Assembly (NCBI GenBank): GCA_026710825.1
Contig: JAPOQH010000116.1
Coordinates: forward strand, 1-64,000
Origin: Chloroflexota bacterium
Lineage (GTDB): Bacteria > Chloroflexota > Dehalococcoidia > Lucifugimonadales > UBA3495
DNA: 64,000 nt
Reading direction: 5' to 3'
Shown here piece by piece: positions 55,394 through 64,000 of the stretch (its first letter is position 1; each line of letters begins with the position of its first letter). The position numbers and the translations under genes are program-made. The notes under the pieces are model-generated. The model was not told the origin of the DNA. It ran no database searches and saw nothing but the letters and a program-made list of their open reading frames with translations.

Positions 55394-55429
55394 AAAGTGC
55401 GGGGCGACTGCTGGGTCGCCCCGCACTTT
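55394..55429 (+). terminator. Very strong hairpin between SBP and permease genes
   Basis: A 15-bp perfect stem (AAAGTGCGGGGCGAC with GTCGCCCCGCACTTT) and a six-base loop, 51 bases after the SBP stop. Only three Ts end the stem. It probably attenuates read-through into the permeases and protects the SBP mRNA. Confidence 0.85.
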
Positions 55430-55461
55430 ATCCATGACACCCTGCACCTACGAAGGCTCCT

Positions 55462-56385
55462 ATGCAGCGCTACATTATCCTACGCATCGCTCAATCCGTC
55501 GTGGCGCTCCTGGTCATATCGGCCATCGTTTTTGCGTTGGCCAGGGTCACCGGCGACCCCGTAGCAATCCTCTTGCCGGAAGATGCCAGCCCCAAGGTGG
55601 TTGAGCAGATCCGCACCAAATGGGGACTCGACCAGCCCATCTATGTTCAGTACGCCAAGTACATCGGTAACTTCGTCACTGGCGACTTTGGCGAAGCTTG
55701 GGCCTACGGTGGCGTCCCAATCACCGAACTCATCGCCCGCCGCTTGCCCAACACCATCTATCTGGCCTCGTTTGCGTGGATAGTGAGCGCTGGCATTGCT
55801 TTGCCCATCGGCGTGTTGGTGGCGGTCAAAAAAGACACTGTATTTGACTGGACCGGCAAAATCATCGCCCTCATCGGGCAGTCCGCTCCGTCGTTCGCCA
55901 TCGGCCTGCTCTTGATGTGGGTATTCGCGGTGATCCTCGGCTGGCTCCCAACCTCGGGTAACGACGCGGGGTTCAAGTCAATCCTCTTGCCCGGAATTGC
56001 CCTCGGCTACTACAACGTGGCCGCCGTCATGCGCTTGACCCGATCTTCCATGCTGGAAGTCTTGGACACGGAATACGTCAAGCTCGCCCGGATCAAAGGC
56101 ATGCCGGAGCGGAAAGTCATCTGGAAACACTGCTTCCGCAATGCCCTGATCGTCCCGTTTACCTACATGGGACTCATCGGCGCAGTGCTGCTCACAGGTT
56201 CCGTCGTTATCGAAACCGTATTCGTTTGGCCCGGCCTTGGCGACCTCGCCATCGACGCCATTCGTAACCGCGATTTCCCCGTGATTCAGGCCGTGGTAAT
56301 ACTGTTCGCGACCTTCTACATATTCATCAACCTGCTGGTTGATGTGATGTACGCGTACCTGAACCCGCGCATCCGCTACAACTAA
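55462..56385 (+). CDS. ABC importer permease, DppB/OppB type, second system
   Basis: A 307-residue permease starting MQRYIILRIAQSVVALLV, with the family's extracytoplasmic segment (ARVTGDPVAILLPEDA), the coupling loop around EYVKLARIKGMPERKVIWKH and the terminal YAYLNPRIRYN. It is clearly paralogous to the permease at 16370. It lies 33 bases after the hairpin and 45 bases before its partner. Confidence 0.95.
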   Translation: MQRYIILRIAQSVVALLVISAIVFALARVTGDPVAILLPEDASPKVVEQIRTKWGLDQPIYVQYAKYIGNFVTGDFGEAWAYGGVPITELIARRLPNTIYLASFAWIVSAGIALPIGVLVAVKKDTVFDWTGKIIALIGQSAPSFAIGLLLMWVFAVILGWLPTSGNDAGFKSILLPGIALGYYNVAAVMRLTRSSMLEVLDTEYVKLARIKGMPERKVIWKHCFRNALIVPFTYMGLIGAVLLTGSVVIETVFVWPGLGDLAIDAIRNRDFPVIQAVVILFATFYIFINLLVDVMYAYLNPRIRYN

Positions 56386-56430
56386 GGCGCCGATCACCTC
56401 GTAGCGCAGAACCCCAATAGGACCGGATTA

Positions 56431-57354
56431 ATGACCACTTCCGCAGCAACCCCGGGCGCATCTGCGTCTGCCGCCGACGCGCTCGCCGAACAGCAACGTA
56501 GCCGGGCCGGCCAGGCAATATACAACGTCAAGCAGTACCCCATCATCCCGTTGGTGATCCTGGCGGTGATGCTGATCATCCCGGCCGTCTTCGCCAACCT
56601 GATCTCGCCCCATGACCCCGTCGATGTCAATCTCCGCGCCCGGTTGATGCCTCCCGCTTGGATGGAAGGCGGCAGTTGGGAGTACGTACTTGGCACCGAC
56701 CGCCAGGGTTTTGACATCCTCAGCCGCATCATCCACGGCGCCAGGATTTCCCTGTCCATCTCCGTGCTGGCCATCGCCTTGGGTGGTGGCGTCGGCACCG
56801 TGCTCGGCCTTATTGCTGCCTATCGCGGCGGTTGGATCGACACCCTGATCATGCGCATCGTTGACATCAAGCTGGCGTTCCCGTCCATCCTGTTGGCGCT
56901 GGTGCTGGTGGCAGTCAGCGGCCCTGGCTTCCAGACCGTGGTATTGGTGATCGCTCTCCTGTTGTGGGCCAGATTCGCCCGTATGGTGCGCGGCGAAGCC
57001 CTCGCCATCAAGCAGCAGGACTTCATCGCCCGCGCCCAGGTGGCCGGAGCATCGCCAATCCGCATCATGGTTCGGCATATCTTCCCCAACGTCGTCAACA
57101 CCGTCGTCGTCTTGGCCACCCTGGAGGTTGGCCACGTCATCATCTTGGAGTCCACGTTGAGCTTCCTCGGTGCCGGCTTGGTCAAACCCACGCCCGCTTG
57201 GGGCCTCATGGTGGCCGACGGCCGCGCCCTCATCGTAACCGCGTGGTGGCTGTTCTTCTTCCCCACTTTGGCCATCGTCCTCACGGTGCTGTCCATGAAC
57301 CTTCTCGGCGACTGGCTGCGCGACCGCTTGGACCCCAAGCTGCGCAACGTCTAG
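56431..57354 (+). CDS. ABC importer permease, DppC/OppC type, second system
   Basis: A 307-residue permease with an N-terminal soluble Ala-rich tail, one helix (about 32-52), [16 protein letters not shown], the coupling loop ending [14 protein letters not shown] and the terminal [18 protein letters not shown]. It is a paralogue of 17302-18201. It is the last transporter gene here; no ATPase follows, so energy must come from subunits encoded elsewhere. Confidence 0.95.
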   Translation: MTTSAATPGASASAADALAEQQRSRAGQAIYNVKQYPIIPLVILAVMLIIPAVFANLISPHDPVDVNLRARLMPPAWMEGGSWEYVLGTDRQGFDILSRIIHGARISLSISVLAIALGGGVGTVLGLIAAYRGGWIDTLIMRIVDIKLAFPSILLALVLVAVSGPGFQTVVLVIALLLWARFARMVRGEALAIKQQDFIARAQVAGASPIRIMVRHIFPNVVNTVVVLATLEVGHVIILESTLSFLGAGLVKPTPAWGLMVADGRALIVTAWWLFFFPTLAIVLTVLSMNLLGDWLRDRLDPKLRNV

Positions 57355-57438
57355 CCATCCACCCGCAACTCGGATCTACAACGGCGGGGTGTCTAGCCAC
57401 ATCCCGCCAACCTTTTGCCCAACCCAACCCGGCAACCA

Positions 57439-58848
57439 ATGACCTCTAACCCTGGCAACTCAACACCGTCTGCTCAGACCCCTCCGGAACATCCGCAGGA
57501 CCAAACGGATACCGACGTCATCCTGCCCGATTGGGCCCAGGAATTACCCAGTCGGAGGCGGTTCCTTTCCCGTCGCAACATCATCATCGCCGCAGTCGCG
57601 GTGGTCGTGATCGGAATCGTCGTCTGGCAAAACTTCCCGTTCATTCCGGACCCGGTGAAGTTGGCCCGCCAGCCTGATGTGGTCTTTGACACGGCATCGA
57701 CCGCAGATCAATGGACCATGAATGGGCGCACCCTTGGCCAAACCCGCTTCGCTGCGGATGTGGTGTCTGCGCCGGTAGGAAATCTGGCTTGGAGCGTGGA
57801 TGCCGGCCCGCCAACACTGGCCGCGCCCCTGGTCTCGGACGGCCGCATCTATCTGGGCGCTCACTTTCGCATCGCGGTGCTGGATGCTGACACCGGCGCC
57901 GAGTTGGAGTCCCTGGACGCCACTGGACCCATCGGGAACTCGCTGGCGTTGGTCGACGACACCCTGTATTACTCCATGCCTGACCGCCGCCTGGTCGCTC
58001 GCGATGTCGCGTCTCACGAGTTCCGATGGGAGTATGTAATGTCAGACTCCACCGCGGGACCGGTGGCCGTGGCCAATGGCATCGTCTATGCCGGCGCTTT
58101 GGACGGTGTCACCTACGCCGTCAACGCCACGACCGGCGAATTGATCTGGCGCCATTCAACCCAAGGAGAGGTGCGATCTCCCGTGTCCACCGCCGATCGG
58201 GTCGTGCATGTCGCGTCAGCCGACCGCAGCCTGTACGCTCTCGACGCAAGGACCGGGCAGGAACGCGCCCGCTTCCGAACCGGTGCAGCCTTGGTCGCCG
58301 CGCCCGTAACTGCAAACGAGTTGACCTACTTCGTCTCAGGGCGCCAGCTATACGCGATGGACGCCGATGCCCTGGAGTATCCCGGTCAATATGCGGTGAC
58401 CCGCACTTGGTCTCAGCTATGGCTCTGGGGATTCCCGTTGCCGTCTCCTCCGGCCCAGCCTGGCGATCGTTGGCGATTGGGCCCGGATTATGCCGAAGGC
58501 ATCACCAGTCGCCAGAAGCGCACCGAGGGGATCATTTCGGCCCCCGCCGTGGCTGGCGACCGCCTCTATATCGGCGACACCCTGGGCAAGTTCTACGGAG
58601 TGGACGCCATCACCGGCGAGGAACAATGGCAGTTCCAGGCTGTCAACGGGATCGTTGCGCCGCCCGTGGTGGTGGGCGACCTCGTGGCCTTCGGCGACAA
58701 GTCCGGCTTTCTCTATGGATTGGATCGCCACGACGGCACGGAACTCTGGCGTATGCAGTTGTCCGACGAGATTCGCATCAGCCCCGTATACGCGGAAGGC
58801 CGCCTATGGGTGCGCACCCAGGACGGCCAACTCCACGCCGTCGACTAG
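57439..58848 (+). CDS. Membrane-anchored PQQ-like beta-propeller protein
   Basis: A 469-residue protein with a cytoplasmic Pro/Thr/Gln tail, one transmembrane helix (about 48-64, IIIAAVAVVVIGIVVW) and an external propeller. PQQ-type blades recur, each with an [A/G]xDAxTGxExW-like motif (ALDARTGQERARF, GVDAITGEEQWQF, GLDRHDGTELWRM). It resembles BamB-like or outer-wall PQQ-binding-like proteins without dehydrogenase residues. It is 84 bases after the DppC-type gene and probably belongs to the operon, perhaps as a scaffold. It is separated from the convergent SDR by only six bases. Confidence 0.87.
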   Translation: MTSNPGNSTPSAQTPPEHPQDQTDTDVILPDWAQELPSRRRFLSRRNIIIAAVAVVVIGIVVWQNFPFIPDPVKLARQPDVVFDTASTADQWTMNGRTLGQTRFAADVVSAPVGNLAWSVDAGPPTLAAPLVSDGRIYLGAHFRIAVLDADTGAELESLDATGPIGNSLALVDDTLYYSMPDRRLVARDVASHEFRWEYVMSDSTAGPVAVANGIVYAGALDGVTYAVNATTGELIWRHSTQGEVRSPVSTADRVVHVASADRSLYALDARTGQERARFRTGAALVAAPVTANELTYFVSGRQLYAMDADALEYPGQYAVTRTWSQLWLWGFPLPSPPAQPGDRWRLGPDYAEGITSRQKRTEGIISAPAVAGDRLYIGDTLGKFYGVDAITGEEQWQFQAVNGIVAPPVVVGDLVAFGDKSGFLYGLDRHDGTELWRMQLSDEIRISPVYAEGRLWVRTQDGQLHAVD

Positions 58849-58854
58849 CAAGCG

Positions 58855-59637
58855 TTATTGGGCGGTATAGCCTCCGTCGATCACTAACTCGCTGCCCGTC
58901 ATGAACGACGCCTCGTCCGACGCGAGGAACAGCACTCCGTTCGCGATGTCATCCACCGTGCCAATGCGACCCATCGGCGTATTGTCAATCCGCATCTGCC
59001 GTAACTCCGCATCGGACATCATGCGCTCGGTCATGGCTGTGTCTATGTAGCCCGGATGCACCGAGTTGCATCGAATCCCGTCGCCCGCGTACTGAACAGC
59101 AGTGGACTTGGTCAGGAGTCGCACCGCCCCCTTGGAACTGGCGTAAGCCGAACCCGCGCCCGAACCCGGGCTCAGCCCAACCAGGCCCGCAATCGACGAA
59201 ATGTTGATGATCGATCCACCGCCGGCGGTGCGCATCGCGGGTATCGCGGCCCGCGTTCCCAGGAAAACTCCCTTGCCGTTCACGTCCATGATCTGGTCCC
59301 AGACCTCAACCGGAGCCTCGTGGATGCGCGGAGCATTGACGCCCCCAACGTTCGTGCTTCCAATGCCAGCGTTGTTCACCAGGATGTCCAGCTTGCCGTA
59401 GCGGCTCACGGCCTCCGTTACCGCATCCGCCCACTGGTCGGCGTCGGTGACGTCCAGATGGACAAAGGTGGCCTGCCCGCCCAACTCTCGGATTTCCGCC
59501 TCCAGTTTCAGCCCTTCATCGTCCAGGATATCGCCGATCACCACGGCGGCGCCTTCATTCACGAAAAGCCTCGCCTCCGCCGCGCCTTGTCCCCGGGCGC
59601 CCCCGCTGATCAGTGCTACCTTGCCTTCCAGTCGCAT
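58855..59637 (-). CDS. Short-chain dehydrogenase/reductase (glucose/3-hydroxysteroid dehydrogenase-like)
   Basis: A 260-residue classical SDR with GGARGQG (coenzyme loop), GDILDDEG (acidic residue after beta-2, indicating NAD), NNAGIG, the catalytic Ser in INISSIAG, YASSKGA and the C-terminal FMTGSELVIDGGYTAQ. ATG 59637 is chosen because GGGAGG precedes it; a longer frame has no site. It is the last gene of the minus-strand group 58855-63607. Substrate unknown. Confidence 0.93.
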   Translation of the reverse strand: MRLEGKVALISGGARGQGAAEARLFVNEGAAVVIGDILDDEGLKLEAEIRELGGQATFVHLDVTDADQWADAVTEAVSRYGKLDILVNNAGIGSTNVGGVNAPRIHEAPVEVWDQIMDVNGKGVFLGTRAAIPAMRTAGGGSIINISSIAGLVGLSPGSGAGSAYASSKGAVRLLTKSTAVQYAGDGIRCNSVHPGYIDTAMTERMMSDAELRQMRIDNTPMGRIGTVDDIANGVLFLASDEASFMTGSELVIDGGYTAQ

Positions 59638-59823
59638 TACTAACCTCCCAGTACAATGCTGGATAATCGCGCCCATGTTATCGCATCATCACGCCGTTTG
59701 CGATGCTGATTACAGTCGTAGGCATGTCTCAGCACACTGCAAAACACAACGATGCGGCGCGGAGTACTTCATCCATTACCTTCGCCACATCGTCGTCTCA
59801 GCGCAGTCCACCTCAATAATATA

Positions 59824-59845
59824 GGGGCGAATAATCATTCGCCCC
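59824..59845 (-). terminator. Palindromic hairpin after the lactonase-like gene
   Basis: GGGGCGAAT-AATC-ATTCGCCCC, a nine-base perfect stem, 33 bases beyond the lactonase-like stop on the minus strand and followed there by TATATTATT. The core is shared with the hairpin at 46371-46395. Confidence 0.7.
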
Positions 59846-59877
59846 CGATTGACTGCCATCGTCGCGGCGAGGCCGCT

Positions 59878-60927
59878 CTACCCCAACGTCGTCGTCAGCA
59901 CCCACATCGGTCGCTCTCCCACCGAGTACGTCCCCAGCGGTGTCATCGCGCCCGTACCCGGGTCGATGCCGTAGGATGCAAGTTGCCCGGTCGCCGACCC
60001 GGCGGCATACACATACCGCCCCGAGGGATCCAGGCTGAAGGCGCTGGGCACCGCTTCGGTCGATGCATGGTCTGCCGGCGTCAGCCGTCCCTCACCATCC
60101 ACCGTGAAGCTCGCGATGCTGTTGTGCCCGCGGATCGGCCCGAACAACAGCTTCCCGTCCGGCGAGAACTGGATCTGCGAGCACGTGTTGCGCTCCGAGA
60201 CCCCCGCCGGCAGCGTCGACACCGTCTCCAGGGACGTCAGCCGCCCACTCCCATCTATCGTGTAGGACGATACGCTGGAGCCCTGCTCGTTGGAGAAGTA
60301 CACCACGTCGAGAGAGGGGTGATACGTGAGATGCCGCGGCCCGATCATGTCATCCTGCGCCAGCGTGGGTGGATCGTTGGCAGTCAGCGTCCCGCTGTCC
60401 GCATCGAAACGAAACTGGTAGATGATGTTCGGAGCCGGGATATTCTTGGGTGGCTCGAGCACGTTGTCATTCTGCCTGGCGATGTGCGGCACGTATGCAA
60501 ACCGGTTGGAGCGGTCCGTCTGTATGGAATGCGCGCCCGTATCGGTATCCAGCACGCAGGTCGCCGCGCCTCCCACGCTGCCGTCGTCGCCCAGCGGATG
60601 CACCGCCGCTTTCCCGTCGGCGTAGTACGACGAAAGCAGGAACCGCCCCGTCCGGTCGGTCGACAAGAATGCCGGCTGTCCCGGCGGTACCACCGAACCG
60701 GTCTGCGTCAACTCACCGGTTTCCTGGTTGATGCTGTGGCTGGTTATTTCGGGAACCTCTCGGTGTCCCGCGTACATCGTCTGTTTGTCGGGGCTGATCG
60801 CCAGCAGCGATGGCCCGCCGGTGACGGGCTCCTCCCCGACTCGGGTCAGCGACCCGCTGGCCTCATCCAATGAGAAAATTGACAGTTTGTTGTCGTCTTG
60901 GGCTGCCACGTACACATATGTTGCCAT
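59878..60927 (-). CDS. Lactonase-family (YbhE/Pgl-type) seven-bladed propeller protein
   Basis: A 349-residue protein starting MATYVYVAAQDDNKLSIF, with AGGGAGG upstream of 60927. Repeated blades contain GPSLLAISPDKQTMYAG, PAFLSTDRTGRFLLSSYY, HSIQTDRSNRFAYVPH, GPRHLTYHPSLDVVYFSNE and FSPDGKLLFG. This matches the lactonase/6-phosphogluconolactonase YbhE family, whose members hydrolyse sugar lactones or related cyclic esters. It has no signal peptide. Neighbours (SDR and LLM-class flavoenzyme) suggest a sugar or lactone oxidation route. Exact substrate unknown. Confidence 0.9.
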   Translation of the reverse strand: MATYVYVAAQDDNKLSIFSLDEASGSLTRVGEEPVTGGPSLLAISPDKQTMYAGHREVPEITSHSINQETGELTQTGSVVPPGQPAFLSTDRTGRFLLSSYYADGKAAVHPLGDDGSVGGAATCVLDTDTGAHSIQTDRSNRFAYVPHIARQNDNVLEPPKNIPAPNIIYQFRFDADSGTLTANDPPTLAQDDMIGPRHLTYHPSLDVVYFSNEQGSSVSSYTIDGSGRLTSLETVSTLPAGVSERNTCSQIQFSPDGKLLFGPIRGHNSIASFTVDGEGRLTPADHASTEAVPSAFSLDPSGRYVYAAGSATGQLASYGIDPGTGAMTPLGTYSVGERPMWVLTTTLG

Positions 60928-61010
60928 GTTTTCTGCCTCCCTTTCTTCGATCTCGCCTCGGGTCCAATCAAGCATCAGGGCGGGTTTCGCGCCCGCCCTG
61001 GTTGTGGTTG

Positions 61011-61862
61011 TCAGCGAATCAATTCCTCCGCCATGCGCTCCAGTTGCTGGCCCATCTCCTCCTCGCTGTCGGAATGGTTCGGCCACACGCACACCCGTAG
61101 CGCCCCTGCGTTGAGAAAGTCGTCAACCGTTTGACGCGTGGTTTCCGGTGGCTGACCGAACACCGAAATGGTCAGTGCCTTGGGATCACGCCCTCGCTCC
61201 GCCGCCAGCGCGTCCATCTGTTCCCGGCTGTCTTCGATCTGCGCCGGAGTAGTGCGGTTGGGCAGCCATCCGTCGCCGTAGCGCACCACGCGACGCAGCA
61301 CATTGCGCGCATTCCCGCCCAACAGCACTGGCGGGTGCGGCTGCTGCACTGGCTTGGGGTACATATACACGGGCGGGAAGTTGTAATACTTGCCGTGGAA
61401 CTCGGCTTGGTCCTGCGTCCACAGTTCTTTGAGCGCCCCGATGGCCTCCTCCGTCTGCGTCCAGCGATGGTCGAAGTCTCCGCCCATCATCTCGGTTTCC
61501 TCGCGATTCCAGCCGGCGCCAATTCCGAACACGAACCGGCCATTGCTGTGCCTGTCCAGAACCGAGATCTGCTTGGCGAGAATCAATGGGTTCCGCTCCG
61601 GCACCAGCGTGATGCCCGTGCATAGCTTGATCCGGTCGGTTACCGCCGCCGCCATTGCCAGCGACATATACGGATCGGAGAAGTGCCGATACGTCCACGG
61701 TATCTCGCCGCCGGTAGCCGGGAACGGGCTGGCGCTGCTCACCGGTAGGATGGGATGTTCGTGATACCAGATGGACTCAAACCCCAACTCCTCGGCCTTC
61801 TTGGCGACGAACGCCGGATCCAGGGTGTAGGCAGGCAACGGTACTATTATTCCAACTGACAT
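61011..61862 (-). CDS. LLM-class flavin-dependent oxidoreductase
   Basis: A 283-residue luciferase-like (F420/FMN) barrel starting MSVGIIVPLPAYTLDP; GGAAGGAG precedes ATG 61862. It has the family's IWYHEHP, LCTGITLVPERNPLILAKQ, FGIGAGWNREE and PVLLGGNARNVLRRVVRYGDGWLP motifs. The size and the TIGR-style C-terminus fit F420-dependent members, but FMN use cannot be excluded. It is 83 bases upstream of the lactonase-like gene on the same strand. Confidence 0.93.
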   Translation of the reverse strand: MSVGIIVPLPAYTLDPAFVAKKAEELGFESIWYHEHPILPVSSASPFPATGGEIPWTYRHFSDPYMSLAMAAAVTDRIKLCTGITLVPERNPLILAKQISVLDRHSNGRFVFGIGAGWNREETEMMGGDFDHRWTQTEEAIGALKELWTQDQAEFHGKYYNFPPVYMYPKPVQQPHPPVLLGGNARNVLRRVVRYGDGWLPNRTTPAQIEDSREQMDALAAERGRDPKALTISVFGQPPETTRQTVDDFLNAGALRVCVWPNHSDSEEEMGQQLERMAEELIR

Positions 61863-61975
61863 TCGGTTTGCTCCTTCCTGGCAGCATGCCACATGATTTC
61901 AATGCTGTGTTGCGTGGTGTGTCGGAGTTTATCAGATGGACGCGGGCGCGGTGGTGCATGTTCACCCTCTCCCAC

Positions 61976-63607
61976 TCATTCGCCACCTTGGTGCAACAGA
62001 TTGCCCGCCAGTTCCCTGGCCGCATCCGGATCATCAACGAACCGTTCCTGCGGAACGCGCCGGAAAACGTTCAGCGACCTCAGGTTGTCGCCTACCGGTC
62101 CCGACAGGTTGAGCACGATGACCTCCGTCTTGGTGGCGGCGGCCGCGTCGATCAGCCGTTCCATCACCAGGGCCGCGCTGTCGTCCATGTGTACGGTATC
62201 CGAAAAGTCAAAGATGACCACCTCGTGTTCTTCAATATCCGCTCCCACCAGCCACGCCAGTCGATTCGCTGAAGCAAATGAGAACTCCCCACGCAGAGCC
62301 AGCAGGCCCACACGGGCCGCGAACTCGTCGGCGGCATCATCATCGGGCCGGCTCGAGAAAAACTGCCGGTCTAGGATCGGCACCGATATCACGCTGCCCA
62401 GCTCCCGCTGCTCCGATTCCCGGGCGCGCGCGAACGCCGCCACGATGAGACCCAGCACGATGGCGGTGATTAGATCCACGAATACGGTGAGCGCCAGCGT
62501 GAGTATCATGACCAATAGATAGTCGCGTCGCACGTGGCGGATCCGCTTGATGAGCCTCCAGTCGATGATGTCCCACGCGACCTTGATCAGAACTCCGGAC
62601 AACGCGGCCAACGGCATCGGTTCCGCGATTCTGCCCAGTCCCAACACCAGGGCCAACAGCACGGCAGCGCACACCACGCCGGACACCGGGCTGTTGCCGC
62701 CGGACCGGATGTTCAGGGTCGTGCCTGATGTTGCGCCGGCGCCAGGCAACGCTCCCAGCACGCCGGCGGCGATGTTTCCAATGCCCTGTCCCACCAACTC
62801 CTGATTGGATTTGTGGCGCGTGCGGGTCAGGGAATCTGCCACCAACGAGGTGACCAGGCTGTTGATCGACCCGATGAGGGCGAGCGTAAGCGCGGGCTGC
62901 ACCGCGGATAACAGCAACTTGGGCGAAGGGTCCGGCAGCAGGAGGGAGGGCAGCCCTTGGGGGAGCGACCCGATCACAGGCGCGTCCCGCAGCCAAAAAG
63001 CCCCCAGTGCCGTGCCGAGGATTACGGCGGGCAGGGGCCCGGGCACGAACCGCGCCAGTTGCCGAGGCCACGCGACACAGATTGCCAGCGACACGGCGCC
63101 AATGATTACGGCGTGATAATTTGCTCCCAGGACCGCGCCGGGCCATGCGCGAAAAATACTGAACAAACCCCCGGGTTCGGGCGCGGCTCCCAGGAACGGC
63201 AGGGTCTGAATGATTATGATGATGACGCCAATGCCGGACGTGAAGCCGGCAATCATGGAATAAGGCGTGTAGGTGATGAAACGGCCGATCCTCAGGGCGC
63301 CCAGGACGATCTGCATAACCCCGGCGAGCATCACGATAGTGAACGCCTCGGCCAGCGTGTCGGCGTGCTGATTCAGCACCACCATCATCGCCACCGCCAT
63401 GGCCGCCGACACATAGGAGATGCGGGCGGGCGTACCACCGAAAACCGATGTGCAGAAACCGACGGCGACGGCTCCGTACATGCCCGCCAGGGGACCCAGC
63501 CCTGTTGCTACACCGTAGGCCAGGGCCATCGGCAGTACGGCGGCAGCCGTGGTGACGCCACCGGAAACGTCCCCCAAAAACCTCCGCGGGTCGTAGTCTA
63601 GACGCAC
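61976..63607 (-). CDS. SulP-family anion transporter with C-terminal STAS domain
   Basis: A 543-residue protein with about 12 hydrophobic helices (about 10-400) and a STAS domain (about 430-540: LLALRGEFSFASANRL, VVIFDFSDTVHMDDSAALVM). Typical SulP motifs are ALAYGVATGLGPLAGMYGA near helix 1 and the substrate-region GALPGAGATSGTTLNIRSGG. SulP members carry sulfate, bicarbonate or other anions; the specificity is not readable. GTG 63607 is the best start but its ribosome site is poor. Confidence 0.9.
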   Translation of the reverse strand: MRLDYDPRRFLGDVSGGVTTAAAVLPMALAYGVATGLGPLAGMYGAVAVGFCTSVFGGTPARISYVSAAMAVAMMVVLNQHADTLAEAFTIVMLAGVMQIVLGALRIGRFITYTPYSMIAGFTSGIGVIIIIIQTLPFLGAAPEPGGLFSIFRAWPGAVLGANYHAVIIGAVSLAICVAWPRQLARFVPGPLPAVILGTALGAFWLRDAPVIGSLPQGLPSLLLPDPSPKLLLSAVQPALTLALIGSINSLVTSLVADSLTRTRHKSNQELVGQGIGNIAAGVLGALPGAGATSGTTLNIRSGGNSPVSGVVCAAVLLALVLGLGRIAEPMPLAALSGVLIKVAWDIIDWRLIKRIRHVRRDYLLVMILTLALTVFVDLITAIVLGLIVAAFARARESEQRELGSVISVPILDRQFFSSRPDDDAADEFAARVGLLALRGEFSFASANRLAWLVGADIEEHEVVIFDFSDTVHMDDSAALVMERLIDAAAATKTEVIVLNLSGPVGDNLRSLNVFRRVPQERFVDDPDAARELAGNLLHQGGE

Positions 63608-63657
63608 CTTTATGCCCCGGAGATCAGAAGGGTTGGGTGTTGACTACCGACCCGGAA

Positions 63658-64000
63658 TTACTGACCGGAACCTATCCAATCCGCGACCCGCTCGCCGATC
63701 ATGATCGTGGTGCAGTTGGTGTTGGCGCGGATAACATCCGGCATCACCGACGCGTCGGCAACCCGCAGGTTCTCTATCCCGTGCACGCGACAATACTGGT
63801 CGACCACCGCCATGGCATCCGCGTCCGGCCCCATCTTACAGGTGCCGGAGAGATGCTGGCCGATGCACACCTCGCGCAGCATCCAGTCGTCCAACCCTTC
63901 GTCGGACGTCAGGTCATCTGCGGTCGGTGAAATCAACCCGTCGTAGATGTTGCGGAACTGCTCGTGGTCCAGGAGGCGCACGACGATTCGCACCGCTTCC
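63658..64000 (-). CDS. GMC-family oxidoreductase, C-terminal fragment (5' end outside window)
   Basis: The frame is open through the right edge, so only the last 113 residues are seen. GQHLSGTCKMGPDADAM, VADASVMPDVIRANTNCTT and IMIGERVADWI match the C-terminal substrate/FAD end of glucose-methanol-choline oxidoreductases. The catalytic His (GQHLSGT) and the Asn of RANTN are present. FAD-linked oxidation of an alcohol is expected. It lies 50 bases upstream of the SulP gene and reads in the same direction. Confidence 0.93.
   Translation of the reverse strand, partial: EAVRIVVRLLDHEQFRNIYDGLISPTADDLTSDEGLDDWMLREVCIGQHLSGTCKMGPDADAMAVVDQYCRVHGIENLRVADASVMPDVIRANTNCTTIMIGERVADWIGSGQ

Noticed and set aside
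59752-60873. Plus-strand open frame of 373 codons
   Set aside because: It is antisense to the lactonase-like propeller gene and has no domain of its own.
1-64000. CRISPR array, tRNA or insertion sequence
   Set aside because: No regularly spaced identical short repeats, cloverleaf sequence, transposase motif or terminal inverted repeats were seen.

Overview
The window reads as a fragment of a free-living, environmental bacterium with high GC content (about 60%). Most genes have AGGAGG-type ribosome sites. There is no tRNA, rRNA, CRISPR array, transposase or phage gene. The gene mix (ACMSD-like amidohydrolases, HpaB-type flavin monooxygenase, LLM-class oxidoreductase, class III extradiol dioxygenase, many SDRs, Ala/Pro/Gln-rich solute-binding lipoproteins, HExxH/FN3 surface proteins) resembles uncultured Chloroflexota such as SAR202/Dehalococcoidia-like lineages. 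That placement is an inference from gene content; no marker gene was available to confirm it.

Layout. 1-4877 (-): 5' part of a giant secreted protein with spondin, FN3, Calx-beta and eight cadherin-like modules. 4878-6900: non-coding sequence and a decayed oxygenase/P450 remnant. 6940-12916: alpha-hydroxy-acid oxidase, copper amine oxidase, and a coupled pair encoding a beta-propeller and an Ig-like protein. 13468-20259: a complete oligopeptide/nickel-type ABC importer (SBP, two permeases, two ATPases), interrupted by a remnant of a second SBP and a small membrane protein. 20335-35221: catabolic region with a methyltransferase broken by one TAG, SnoaL-like protein, SDRs, HpaB-like monooxygenase, LigB-type dioxygenase, three metal-dependent amidohydrolases, a polysaccharide deacetylase-like enzyme, a DUF255 thioredoxin-like protein, dodecin and a MetE-like enzyme. 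35315-39025 (-): a secreted HExxH protein with six FN3 domains. 39482-46658: Tat-exported molybdopterin oxidoreductase, alpha/beta hydrolase, PHP phosphoesterase, DinG-type helicase with exonuclease, OGG1-type glycosylase and an FmdB zinc ribbon.

The most notable region is 47017-52047. It is a zinc-homeostasis locus: a Fur-family (Zur-like) regulator behind a near-consensus promoter, two 7-1-7 operator-like boxes, and a zinc-binding lipoprotein whose histidine-rich loop carries an entire AztD-like beta-propeller. A strong terminator, a ZnuB/AztB permease and a DUF3179 lipoprotein follow. No cognate ATPase gene is present. The layout suggests that a zinc metallochaperone and its client binding protein have merged into one polypeptide.

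52376-64000: a PAS-LuxR regulator, a second peptide-type ABC operon without ATPases (SBP, strong hairpin, two permeases, membrane-anchored PQQ-like propeller), an SDR, a lactonase-like propeller, an LLM-class flavoenzyme, a SulP transporter with STAS domain, and the C-terminus of a GMC oxidoreductase cut by the window edge.
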